Virus record (IMG/VR): IMGVR_UViG_3300036770_004931
Location: 1-23,653 of that record
From: a virus
Reading direction: 5' to 3' (one strand)
DNA length: 23,653 nt
Shown: piece after piece, positions 15,687 through 23,653 of the stretch
How the letters are laid out: the number at the start of each line of letters is the position of its first letter
How positions within the stretch are numbered: the first letter of the stretch is position 1
Program-made: the position numbers and the translations under genes
Notes under the pieces: model-generated
Told to the model about the DNA's origin: nothing
What the model saw: only the letters and a program-made list of their open reading frames with translations
The model's database searches: none

Positions 15687-16465
15687 GTAGATTGAATAGA
15701 TTATCAGCTGCAGCAATTAAAGCAATGTTTTCATCAGAAACTGATGAACAGTTAATTATGCTTATAGAAATCGAAGATCCCATTAAAACGTTGGTGTTAG
15801 AATATTTTTCTGATAGTAATGAAATACGATTAAATAATGCTGGTAATTTAAATATAGATGATAATTTAGTATTTGATAATTTAATTACTTCTGGTCTAGT
15901 TGCGAATACTACTTATTATATAGTAGACATAGACTATAGTAATAATAGAATAAAATTAGCTAGTTCCCCAAAAGGTAATCCAGTAAATGTTATATCCAAT
16001 AGTTTAGCACAGGTAGGCGGGGAAAATCCGTCCGTAAAAAGATTGATTAGAATAGCAGATTCTTGGATTGAACGATTAAGCTATACTACTACTGAAGAAG
16101 TAATTTATGGAGTAAAAAGTATAGTAAGCGGTAATATAAGAGAATTTATTTTTATACCTGTAGAGGTACAACTACCACAGGAAACAGAAAGTGGAGAGAC
16201 TAGTTGCCGGTTAGTATTTAATTATGTTACCCCGGAAATGATAGAATTAATTAGAACTAACTTAACAAAACCCGCAGCTGTAAAAATTGAGTTAGTATTA
16301 GGCAGTAATCCAGGTATTATTGAGGCAGAATTCACAGATTTTTTTATAAGTAATGTAAGCTACAATGCTAGTCAGATAACTTTTGAGCTAAGTATGGTCC
16401 CTTTTAGTCGTGAACCGTTTCCAGCGTACAACTTTACTCCACTTTATTTTCCAGGATTATTTTAA
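15683..16465 (+). CDS. Minor tail protein (L-like, DUF1833 type) with inserted module
   Basis: 260 residues. The ends match DUF1833-type tail proteins: LSAAAIKAMFSSETDEQLIMLIEIEDP at the start (shown here in short pieces: SRLNRLSAAAIKAMF, EQLIMLIEIEDP), and SWIERLSYTTTEEVIYGV, then the ARLVF-like CRLVFNYVTPEMIELIR and FSREPFPAYNFTP at the end. Lambda L fills this place in the tail tip. Between about 40 and 110 is a stretch (NLVFDNLITSG, NTTYYIVDIDYSNNRIKLAS) that the family does not need and that resembles a small beta module common in phage virion proteins. Start overlaps the M-like stop by four bases and lacks its own good ribosome site, so coupling is likely. The tip gene follows after two bases. 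Confidence 0.7.
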   Translation: MSRLNRLSAAAIKAMFSSETDEQLIMLIEIEDPIKTLVLEYFSDSNEIRLNNAGNLNIDDNLVFDNLITSGLVANTTYYIVDIDYSNNRIKLASSPKGNPVNVISNSLAQVGGENPSVKRLIRIADSWIERLSYTTTEEVIYGVKSIVSGNIREFIFIPVEVQLPQETESGETSCRLVFNYVTPEMIELIRTNLTKPAAVKIELVLGSNPGIIEAEFTDFFISNVSYNASQITFELSMVPFSREPFPAYNFTPLYFPGLF

Positions 16466-16467
16466 TT

Positions 16468-19400
16468 ATGTATGATAAATATATTGGAATACCTTACCTA
16501 GAAAATGGTAGAACTGAAGAGGGCATTGATTGCTGGGGATTAGCTCGCCTATTTTATAAACAAGAATTTAATATTGAATTACCTAGCTACGATACTGAGT
16601 ATATAGGTAGTTATGACCCTAAAGTGTCGCAAGCTATTAATTACTACAAAGATAATTGGGTTAGGACAAATACACCTAAATTAGGAGATCTTTGTTTATT
16701 TAATATTTTAGGGGAGCCTACACATGTAGGAGTATATCTAGAAAACAGTAAATTTTTACATGCCCGCGAAGGCCATAGTAGCGTAATTGAGTCATTAAAA
16801 AAACATGCTTGGAATCGCCGTTTAGAGGGTATATATAATTATAGCCCATATTCAAATATAGTTCAACTCACTGGCGTACCACACCCCTTTAAAACTAATA
16901 GAATACTTGATTTTGCTATAGCTGGCCAAACAGTTAAACAATGCGTTGAGTACATCCGTGAAAAGTATAAAATTAGTGAGCAATTAGTTAAACAGATAGT
17001 TGTAGCTATTGATGGAGTAGCTATTAGCAAAGATAATTGGGCTACAACTATATTACGTGCTGGGCAGTTAATTACTTATAAAACTATTCCTCAAGGTAGA
17101 AACGCGCTTAGAACACTTTTAATTATAGCAGTAGTAATATTTGTTCCCGAATTAATTACATCTTATCTTCCCGCAGGCACAGCTAGTTGGGCAGTAGCAG
17201 CCGCAAAATTTGCTGCTACTGCAGCAGCTATAGCACTAGTAAATGCTATAGTACCTATTAGACCTCCAAGCACAGAAAACCCTGCAAGTAGTAATCCATT
17301 AAACTTATTTAACGGAACTAACAACAGAACCAATCCCTATGGAGCAATACCAGTAGTACTAGGGCGTGTTAGAATAACTCCATTTTTAGGTTCTCAACCG
17401 TATATAGATACTCAAACTACTACTAGTTACATGAATATGCAACTAGTTTGGGGATTTGGTCCTCTTGAACTAGATATTAATGAATTATATATTGGAGCTA
17501 ACAAATTAGATTACTACTATCAAAGTAATAATGCAGATGCTGTTCCGCGACCTGTAACAGTTATGGGATATGTAGATTCAAACGGACTAGAAAGTGAAAC
17601 TCAAAAAATAACAGAGTTTAATAAATTATATCCTAATATTATAGAGCAGCAGTTCAAGAATGTTGAACTTGAAAATGACTCTAGTGGTAATAATGAAGAA
17701 GTAATTACTTTTACAGAAACACAAGCTACACGAGTTCAAGCTATCATTAGTTTTCCAGAAGGTTTACGTAAAATAAATACCAAGGATGGTAAGAGCTACC
17801 CTTCTCCTGTAAGTTTTCAAATACAATTAGAGCGTGTTAACGGAGGAGTAACTCAAGTAGTAAATACTTGGAAAACAGAAGAAACTTTTTATGATACCAT
17901 AACTCCTAGTTTAGTTACTGAGTATGATAGTTATACCGGCTTTCCAACAAATTATGATTTATATCAAAAAACAGCTTATTGTTTAACGGAAAAAAGTGGT
18001 ATAGTAGCTATAAGAGGCTCTGTAAGTGAAACTAAAAACAGTAATCCAAGTTATGAAATAAAAGAGCTATTAAATAGAAATCAACTTAGTAATTTATTAA
18101 ATATTGAAAATAATTACTCTTTTGAACCTATAATACCCCCAGGATATAAAGTATTATATACAGTTATAAATTATAAAACTAGCCCCCTAGAAATTGATAA
18201 TATAATCAACGATACTTATACATATAGTGGGTGGACTATTACACCTACACAGGAATTAGTAACAGGATATTTTAGTGAACAAGAAGGAAACTCTAATTTT
18301 GTTAATACACCTACAGGTAAATGGACAATTACAATTGGACCAGGAACACTAGGGCCTGCATCCAGTAGCCCAGCGCCGGGCTCAGCAACACAGTTAAGCC
18401 CATTAACTGGAGGTATATTACCAAGCACAATTACTGTATGGACTACACGTCAATTTACAAACGCTGTACCAACTACAAATAATAGTGTCTGGGGCACTTT
18501 TATGAATCAAAATAGTGTGTGGCTAGGAACTAGTCAAACATTTGATCAGCAGATGACTGTTAATTTTCCCTATGACGGTATATACACTATACAAGCATCT
18601 ATAGATAATAATGGTGGAGAAATTATTATTGGCGATGTAATTATTAAGATACCAGATAACTCATACCGTGACACAGGATTTGCAGCAGGATATAAAAGTA
18701 CACAATTTTTTAATGCAGGCAATAAAACTGTTAGAGTAAAAGGCAATAATAAAGAACCTCTTACTACTCTTGATAGTGATAATGCAAATGCTGGCGTTGC
18801 CGTTAAAATAACATTTGTACCTGACAATATAGTCAATTTTGTTCCTGGAGCAAACTATATAACTATAGGCGATAATGAATTCAGCACATACAAAGACGGG
18901 TTTAGTTATCCTATAACTTGGGATAATTTAATACCTGGACAATATAGAATAAAAATACGGCGTACTACAACTAGTGATCCAGATCATGAAGCAGACATGA
19001 GACACAGTTTTAAAAGCCAGTTTTTGTCTGCTACAGCTTTTAAAAGCGGCACTAGTATTAAACCCCCTTTAGGTATAGGTCTTTGTAGAACTGCTATAGT
19101 ATTAGAAAGTAGTGGAAAAATAAATGGTAGTGTAGACGGAGTAAATGCAGTTGTTCAAACACGTGGATGGGACTATGTAATAAAACCAGGTACCAGTGAA
19201 AAACATTGGTTGCCCGATCAATTAATAGATAATCCAGCTAGTTTATTTGTTTACGTACTGACCCATCCAGCTAATGCCTATGCAGTTTCGAATACATCAT
19301 TAGATGTACCAGCTATAACAGCATGGCATGTTTATTGTGATACACCAGTAACAGGCGTTAGACCAAGATTAACTTATAATGGAGTCATTACCAGTACTAC

Positions 19401-21018
19401 TAGTGTTTTAAGTATACTACAAGATATTTGTGCTGCTGGCATGGCCAGTCCAGTTTTTGTTGATGGTAAGTGGTCAGTAATAATTGATCAACCTAGAGCA
19501 CATGTAATACAACACTTTACTCCACACAATAGCTGGGGTTTTGAAGCAACAAAAACTTTACCAAAATTGCCAGATGCATTTAGAATTAGTTTTCCAGATG
19601 AACGCAATAGCTTTCAAACTCAAGAAATATTGGTAGCAAATTTTGGTAAAAATACTGAAAATGCTAAAATTATAGAAGAACTTAATCTGCCTGGAATCAC
19701 CAAAGTTGAGCAAGCCAGATATTTTGCCAGATGGCATTTTGCACAATTACAGTACAGACCAGAAATATTTACTATTAATACAGATTTTGAGTACTTAGTG
19801 TGTACTAGAGGAGATCGTGTAAAGATTACACACGACATTCCATTATGGGGAGTCGGCAGCGGTAGAATTAAAGCAATCAGTACAGACAAACTTACAATTA
19901 CATTAACAGAAAATATAGCACTGCAAGCAGGAACATCTTATCAAATTCGTATAAGAACTGATAATATAACTGCCAGCGGCGGCGGCAGTTTAGAACGCAA
20001 TTTAGCTACAATAGCTAATACAGGTATGTATGATACAATCTTGCTATCCTCCGCAGTTGATAGTACAGTTAAAGTAGACGATTTATTTATGCTAGGAGAA
20101 CTAAATAAAATCACAGAAGATTTATTAGTTCAAAGTATAGAACCAACTAGTAATACATCTGCCAAATTAACGCTAGTAGAGTATACAGAAAGTTTATATA
20201 ATTTTCCTTTTGATCCTTTTAATGATGTAACTCCAGAACTACCAAGCTACGTTCCACAAATAACTAAACGAATAGGTAGTCAAATAGTACAAAATAGTAT
20301 TGTAAGTGCACCAATAATATTAAGTATAGAAACTGCGGACAAGCTTAGTGAAGAAATATCTACAGGAATTTATGAGAATGTTGCTATTATAACTTGGCAA
20401 AATGCTATAAATTTACCAATAAGCGCAGAAAAAGTAGAATTACAAATTATTTTAGGTAATGAAATTTTCAATGAAACTAAACAAAGCGGATTATATTTAG
20501 TAAATAAAGATACAACAAGTTATACGGTAAAAGGCTTAACCAAAGATATTGTATATAAAGTACGTGCTAGATATAGAAACGCAGCAGGAACTATATCCGG
20601 ACCCTGGAGTGAAGAGTATTCTACTACTAATATCGGAAAATCTCTTAATCTATTTAAACCAGAGGATCTTAGTATAACATTCCAGGATACTTTTGTTTAC
20701 GTTAAACCAGTATTAGCCGAAAATACAATAGAACCTACAGATTTCGATACTTATGAATTTAGAATATATAAATATACAGAATCAACAGATCCTGGTGATT
20801 TCTGGGATATAAATGTTATTAATAATACTAATATACTAGTGGCTAAAAGCAAAACTCAGGCCGTATTTAATCTTTTAGATTTTAAACCAAGTCAAGAAAA
20901 TAAAGTGATAAGTGCTAGCGGAGTAAACTATAAAATTGCCTGTAGAGCTATTAACAACTCAAAAAATTATAGTTATGAAAGTGCTTTAGGTGGTATTTTA
21001 ATACAGACCATACAGTAG
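16468..21018 (+). CDS. Tail tip protein: NlpC/P60 peptidase, I-like domain and J-type tip attachment protein fused
   Basis: 1516 residues combining what lambda encodes as K, I and J. Residues 1-130: NlpC/P60 cysteine peptidase with Cys22 (GIDCWGLAR), His86 (PTHVGVYL) and His98 (FLHAREG), plus GDLCLF; expected to cut peptidoglycan at entry. About 140-210: I-like domain ending DNWATTILRAGQLITYKTIP. About 213-266: hydrophobic segment (LLIIAVVIFVPELITSYLP, then an Ala-rich helix). From about 280: J-like tip core, including YGAIPVVLGRVRITPFLG and, later, GWDYVIKPGT and PDAFRISFPDERN. About 625-650 is a Ser/Pro/Gly linker and about 655-788 an apparent inserted beta domain (TQFFNAGNKTVRVKGNN). About 1281-1390 is a fibronectin III-like domain. 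The chain stops before lambda J's later domains, which continue in the next gene. Two bases separate it from the L-like gene. Confidence 0.88.
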   Translation: MYDKYIGIPYLENGRTEEGIDCWGLARLFYKQEFNIELPSYDTEYIGSYDPKVSQAINYYKDNWVRTNTPKLGDLCLFNILGEPTHVGVYLENSKFLHAREGHSSVIESLKKHAWNRRLEGIYNYSPYSNIVQLTGVPHPFKTNRILDFAIAGQTVKQCVEYIREKYKISEQLVKQIVVAIDGVAISKDNWATTILRAGQLITYKTIPQGRNALRTLLIIAVVIFVPELITSYLPAGTASWAVAAAKFAATAAAIALVNAIVPIRPPSTENPASSNPLNLFNGTNNRTNPYGAIPVVLGRVRITPFLGSQPYIDTQTTTSYMNMQLVWGFGPLELDINELYIGANKLDYYYQSNNADAVPRPVTVMGYVDSNGLESETQKITEFNKLYPNIIEQQFKNVELENDSSGNNEEVITFTETQATRVQAIISFPEGLRKINTKDGKSYPSPVSFQIQLERVNGGVTQVVNTWKTEETFYDTITPSLVTEYDSYTGFPTNYDLYQKTAYCLTEKSGIVAIRGSVSETKNSNPSYEIKELLNRNQLSNLLNIENNYSFEPIIPPGYKVLYTVINYKTSPLEIDNIINDTYTYSGWTITPTQELVTGYFSEQEGNSNFVNTPTGKWTITIGPGTLGPASSSPAPGSATQLSPLTGGILPSTITVWTTRQFTNAVPTTNNSVWGTFMNQNSVWLGTSQTFDQQMTVNFPYDGIYTIQASIDNNGGEIIIGDVIIKIPDNSYRDTGFAAGYKSTQFFNAGNKTVRVKGNNKEPLTTLDSDNANAGVAVKITFVPDNIVNFVPGANYITIGDNEFSTYKDGFSYPITWDNLIPGQYRIKIRRTTTSDPDHEADMRHSFKSQFLSATAFKSGTSIKPPLGIGLCRTAIVLESSGKINGSVDGVNAVVQTRGWDYVIKPGTSEKHWLPDQLIDNPASLFVYVLTHPANAYAVSNTSLDVPAITAWHVYCDTPVTGVRPRLTYNGVITSTTSVLSILQDICAAGMASPVFVDGKWSVIIDQPRAHVIQHFTPHNSWGFEATKTLPKLPDAFRISFPDERNSFQTQEILVANFGKNTENAKIIEELNLPGITKVEQARYFARWHFAQLQYRPEIFTINTDFEYLVCTRGDRVKITHDIPLWGVGSGRIKAISTDKLTITLTENIALQAGTSYQIRIRTDNITASGGGSLERNLATIANTGMYDTILLSSAVDSTVKVDDLFMLGELNKITEDLLVQSIEPTSNTSAKLTLVEYTESLYNFPFDPFNDVTPELPSYVPQITKRIGSQIVQNSIVSAPIILSIETADKLSEEISTGIYENVAIITWQNAINLPISAEKVELQIILGNEIFNETKQSGLYLVNKDTTSYTVKGLTKDIVYKVRARYRNAAGTISGPWSEEYSTTNIGKSLNLFKPEDLSITFQDTFVYVKPVLAENTIEPTDFDTYEFRIYKYTESTDPGDFWDINVINNTNILVAKSKTQAVFNLLDFKPSQENKVISASGVNYKIACRAINNSKNYSYESALGGILIQTIQ

Positions 21019-21028
21019 GGATTATAAT

Positions 21029-23653
21029 ATGGCATTAAGAATTGAAGGTGGGTATAAATCATTAAATCTCTATTTTGATCAACCTACTAACGCATATGAA
21101 ATAGATGATGTAGATACGGAAGGAAGTTTACTAGTAAGGGAAACTAATATTCGTACTGATTTACAGGGATTAAAAATATGGATTAGAAATACTAGCTGGG
21201 GGTCTGACGAGCCTATTGATTCAGAACTTTATTATAATGGTGCATTTCAAAGTTATTTATCAATCGACAAGCTTACAGCGGAAGGTACTCAACAATTACT
21301 TGATAATACTCAATATTATGTTAAATATGCCTTTATTAGTAGATTAGATCCTAATGAATATACTATACTACCTATAGTCGATGGAGTTTCTAGTGAATTA
21401 ATAGGAACTACTCAAGATATTGCCCTATCACTAAGCGGTTATCTTACCAGAGATCCTATAGAAATTCCTACAGATGCAAATGGAAATAACCCGGAATTTA
21501 CGGATGCATCTGGTAGTTTTATAGTATTTAGATTTGGACAAGATATTAGTAAAACTACCGCAGTTACTTATTCAATAAAAACAGTTGATGGTAATATTTT
21601 AAGCACGGGTGGAGTTACTATAACAATTAGTAATGAAAATGATGCTACTAAAGGTACTTATACTGTTACAGGTATAACGGATTTAACAGGTACTATAGTT
21701 CTTACAGCTACCTGGACAAATCCTGAAAATAGTGAAAATACTATTACTATAGAAAAAATATTAAATGTTGGTAAACGTAGGCCAGGACAAACTGCATCTT
21801 TAGTAGTATTAACAGCTAACCCAGGGCAGGTATTTGTATTATCAGAAAGTAGTAATGGCAGTGTAACAGAACCAGAATCTATAAAATTTATTGCAACAGT
21901 TAGTAATATTACTAATCCACAATATGTTTGGGAAGTAGAAGATAATGGTGTAGTTAGCACCATAGGATCAGACACCCCTGGATATAATTTAAATGCTCCT
22001 ACAAACGATGAATTAACTATTAATAAGTCTGTTTTTACAGGACTAGTACCACCAAAATTTAAAGTAATAAAAGTTATTGTTACTAGTGGCGTTATTGGTA
22101 GTAATATTACTGCTACAGATTTGATAAGCGCGTACTATATTAAAGAAGGTAGCGACGCAATATCAATGGGTTTAGTAGGAGAAAATCAAACTATTATATT
22201 AAATAAAGATGGTATAGTTGTCTCTGGATTACCAATTGAAGCCGAAGCAATAGTATTAGAAGGTACCCGTAGGTTATCACCTCCTAATGTACAGTATGGT
22301 ATTTCAGGAAATAATGGATTTGTTGACTTAACAATTAATACTGCAGATAATGTACCAATAGCTGGAAAAAATGCTGGATATATTAGAGCTTCAAATACTT
22401 CAGCTACTCAAGCACTTGTTACAATTACAGCTACAGTAGCAGGTACAATATTATCAAAAAATTTAGTAGTTACTAAAGTACAAGATGGTTTAGTTGGACA
22501 ATCCGTACTTACTTCTTATGCATTTATTAGAAGTAATAATACTCCTAGTAAACCTGTTGGAGGAAGTTATAGTAGTCCTAATCCTACTGGACCTTTAAAT
22601 GCAGGAGGTACAGGTATTACATGGTCAGATGGAATACCTAATGATAATGGCAAACCTCTTTGGGCAAGTATAAGAATATTTACTAGTGATGGTTTAGAGC
22701 CAGAACAAACCGAATGGAGTATTCCAAGTAAAATAGCTGCTCCAAGCCAAAGTGCCCGATTTGAATTTAGCCCTGACGGGGCAAGTGATTGGTCAACCGT
22801 ACCTAGAAGTACAGATCAATATGCTAGATTATTAGTAAGTACAGATAATGGTATAACTTGGAATATAAGCGGAAACGTTGTAAAAATTAAAGGAGAAAAA
22901 GGCGACAGTATTACTGGAGCAGAGGGTTTAAGAACTATAGCTGCATATAGATTACGTAGTCAAACTGATGCGCCTTTAACCTCTGCTCCAGGAAATACGA
23001 TTGGCACTGCAGTACCTAGTGGGTATGATCTAACAGCTCCTAGCGCAACTGTTGGTCAAGTGGTTTGGTATATTTTTGGAAGATACAATCCAAATAGTGT
23101 TACAATTGAAAGTATTCCAGCCAATACTACGGTATGGAGTGTTCCAATAGCCGCTAGTGTATTTCAAGATATTAAAAGTGATAATTGGACTGGAGTTACT
23201 CCTACTGCTGCAACACCATTTCCAAGTGGGGCTGCTGGATATTATCTTAAAAAGAGTTCTACTGATGCTGGATTATATGCGCAAAATGCTTATATACAAG
23301 GTACCTTAAGTTCCGGCTCTTCTCCTGCAATTAGTGGTACAGCTATGACTGGAAGCGGGGCTATAATTAATTCCTCAGGAACTTTTGCACTAGGAAATAG
23401 TACTAATAACATTACGTATAATGGTTCTACAATTACCTTAAATGGTACAGTAGTTTCACAAAATAATATTAGTAATGTCAATCAACTCCAGAATTCAAGT
23501 ATTACTATTAGTAGCGGAGCTATAACTGGTATAGGTACTGGTAGTGGTAGTGTAATATTAAATAGTTTAATTACTATTAGCAGTGGTGGAACACTTAGTA
23601 ATGCTGGTGGTGGAACAGTTACTTTAACGGGTATTGGTTTTAGTGGTGACACA
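21029..23653 (+). CDS. Central tail fibre / J C-terminal-like protein (3' end outside window)
   Basis: The frame is open for all 875 codons to the window edge, so this is partial. AGGGA (21017-21021) is seven bases before the ATG and overlaps the tip gene's stop. The N-terminal 110 residues (LNLYFDQPTN, LKIWIRNTSW, NTQYYVKYAFISRLDP) look like the second fibronectin-type domain of lambda J; next come several beta-sandwich repeats, for example NAGYIRASNTSATQALVTI near 449-467 and NGKPLWASIRIFTSDG near 543-558. GEKGDSITG near 621-629 is a short collagen-like turn. From about 755 the sequence is Ser/Gly/Thr/Asn-rich with ALGNSTNNITYNGSTITLNG and then ISSGAITGIG / ISSGGTLSN repeats, typical of a trimeric fibre shaft. 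It probably trimerises below the tip and binds the host receptor; the receptor-binding end is not in view. Confidence 0.8.
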   Translation, partial: MALRIEGGYKSLNLYFDQPTNAYEIDDVDTEGSLLVRETNIRTDLQGLKIWIRNTSWGSDEPIDSELYYNGAFQSYLSIDKLTAEGTQQLLDNTQYYVKYAFISRLDPNEYTILPIVDGVSSELIGTTQDIALSLSGYLTRDPIEIPTDANGNNPEFTDASGSFIVFRFGQDISKTTAVTYSIKTVDGNILSTGGVTITISNENDATKGTYTVTGITDLTGTIVLTATWTNPENSENTITIEKILNVGKRRPGQTASLVVLTANPGQVFVLSESSNGSVTEPESIKFIATVSNITNPQYVWEVEDNGVVSTIGSDTPGYNLNAPTNDELTINKSVFTGLVPPKFKVIKVIVTSGVIGSNITATDLISAYYIKEGSDAISMGLVGENQTIILNKDGIVVSGLPIEAEAIVLEGTRRLSPPNVQYGISGNNGFVDLTINTADNVPIAGKNAGYIRASNTSATQALVTITATVAGTILSKNLVVTKVQDGLVGQSVLTSYAFIRSNNTPSKPVGGSYSSPNPTGPLNAGGTGITWSDGIPNDNGKPLWASIRIFTSDGLEPEQTEWSIPSKIAAPSQSARFEFSPDGASDWSTVPRSTDQYARLLVSTDNGITWNISGNVVKIKGEKGDSITGAEGLRTIAAYRLRSQTDAPLTSAPGNTIGTAVPSGYDLTAPSATVGQVVWYIFGRYNPNSVTIESIPANTTVWSVPIAASVFQDIKSDNWTGVTPTAATPFPSGAAGYYLKKSSTDAGLYAQNAYIQGTLSSGSSPAISGTAMTGSGAIINSSGTFALGNSTNNITYNGSTITLNGTVVSQNNISNVNQLQNSSITISSGAITGIGTGSGSVILNSLITISSGGTLSNAGGGTVTLTGIGFSGDT

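Noticed and set aside
21016-21031. Readthrough of the TAG at 21016 to fuse the tip protein with the fibre protein
   Set aside because: The next gene is in the +1 frame relative to the tip gene and has its own ribosome site, so stop readthrough would not join them.

Overview
This window is part of a tailed-phage (siphovirus-type, HK97-fold capsid, lambda-like tail) genome or prophage. It covers the late structural module in its usual order: the terminase large subunit end, portal, protease/capsid, head-tail connectors, major tail protein, frameshifted tail chaperones, tape measure, tail-tip proteins and a central fibre. The DNA is AT-rich, genes are tightly packed (1 to 20 base overlaps are common), and all genes but one are on the + strand. 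Promoters match the sigma70 consensus and most genes have Shine-Dalgarno sites, so the host is a bacterium. CTAG tetranucleotides and CTA leucine codons are conspicuous, which argues weakly against an enterobacterial host; I cannot name the host. No tRNA, CRISPR array, insertion sequence or integrase is visible.

Layout. 1-377: 3' end of terL. 365-1126 (minus): a free-standing GIY-YIG endonuclease, tail-to-tail with terL. 1127-1279: divergent promoters. 1280-1738: HNH endonuclease, then portal (1719-2903). 2905-4890: a single reading frame joining prohead protease to scaffold domain and HK97-fold major capsid protein, with a good internal start at 3490 that could make capsid protein alone. 4891-4982: an RNA region with two mutually exclusive hairpins. 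4983-7566: connector, an unusually long neck protein, and tail terminator. 7645-9252: major tail protein. 9303-10075: tail chaperones joined by a canonical -1 frameshift site (GGGAAAC). 10059-10095: strong terminator. 10116-10144: strong promoter with a palindrome between its -35 and -10 boxes. 10201-15321: tape measure. 15324-16465: two small tail-tip proteins. 16468-21018: a K-I-J type fusion (peptidase, I-like domain, tip attachment protein). 21029 to the window end: a J-tail/central-fibre protein, open at the right edge.

How it works together: terminase and HNH load DNA through the portal into a capsid whose protease is carried on the same frame as the shell protein. Connector, neck and terminator join head to tail. 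The chaperones help the major tail protein polymerise around the tape measure. The tip proteins and fibre contact the host, and the NlpC/P60 domain is expected to cut peptidoglycan. Transcription appears to be split into at least two + strand units (1224 to about 10095, and 10116 onward).

I see no wholly new defence or mobile system. The most unusual items are regulatory (the bistable hairpin after the capsid gene, the palindrome-bearing promoter before the tape measure, the internal capsid start) and modular (small beta-rich inserts in three tail proteins, the large neck protein). All functional calls are from reading the sequence and remembered family motifs; no database search was run.
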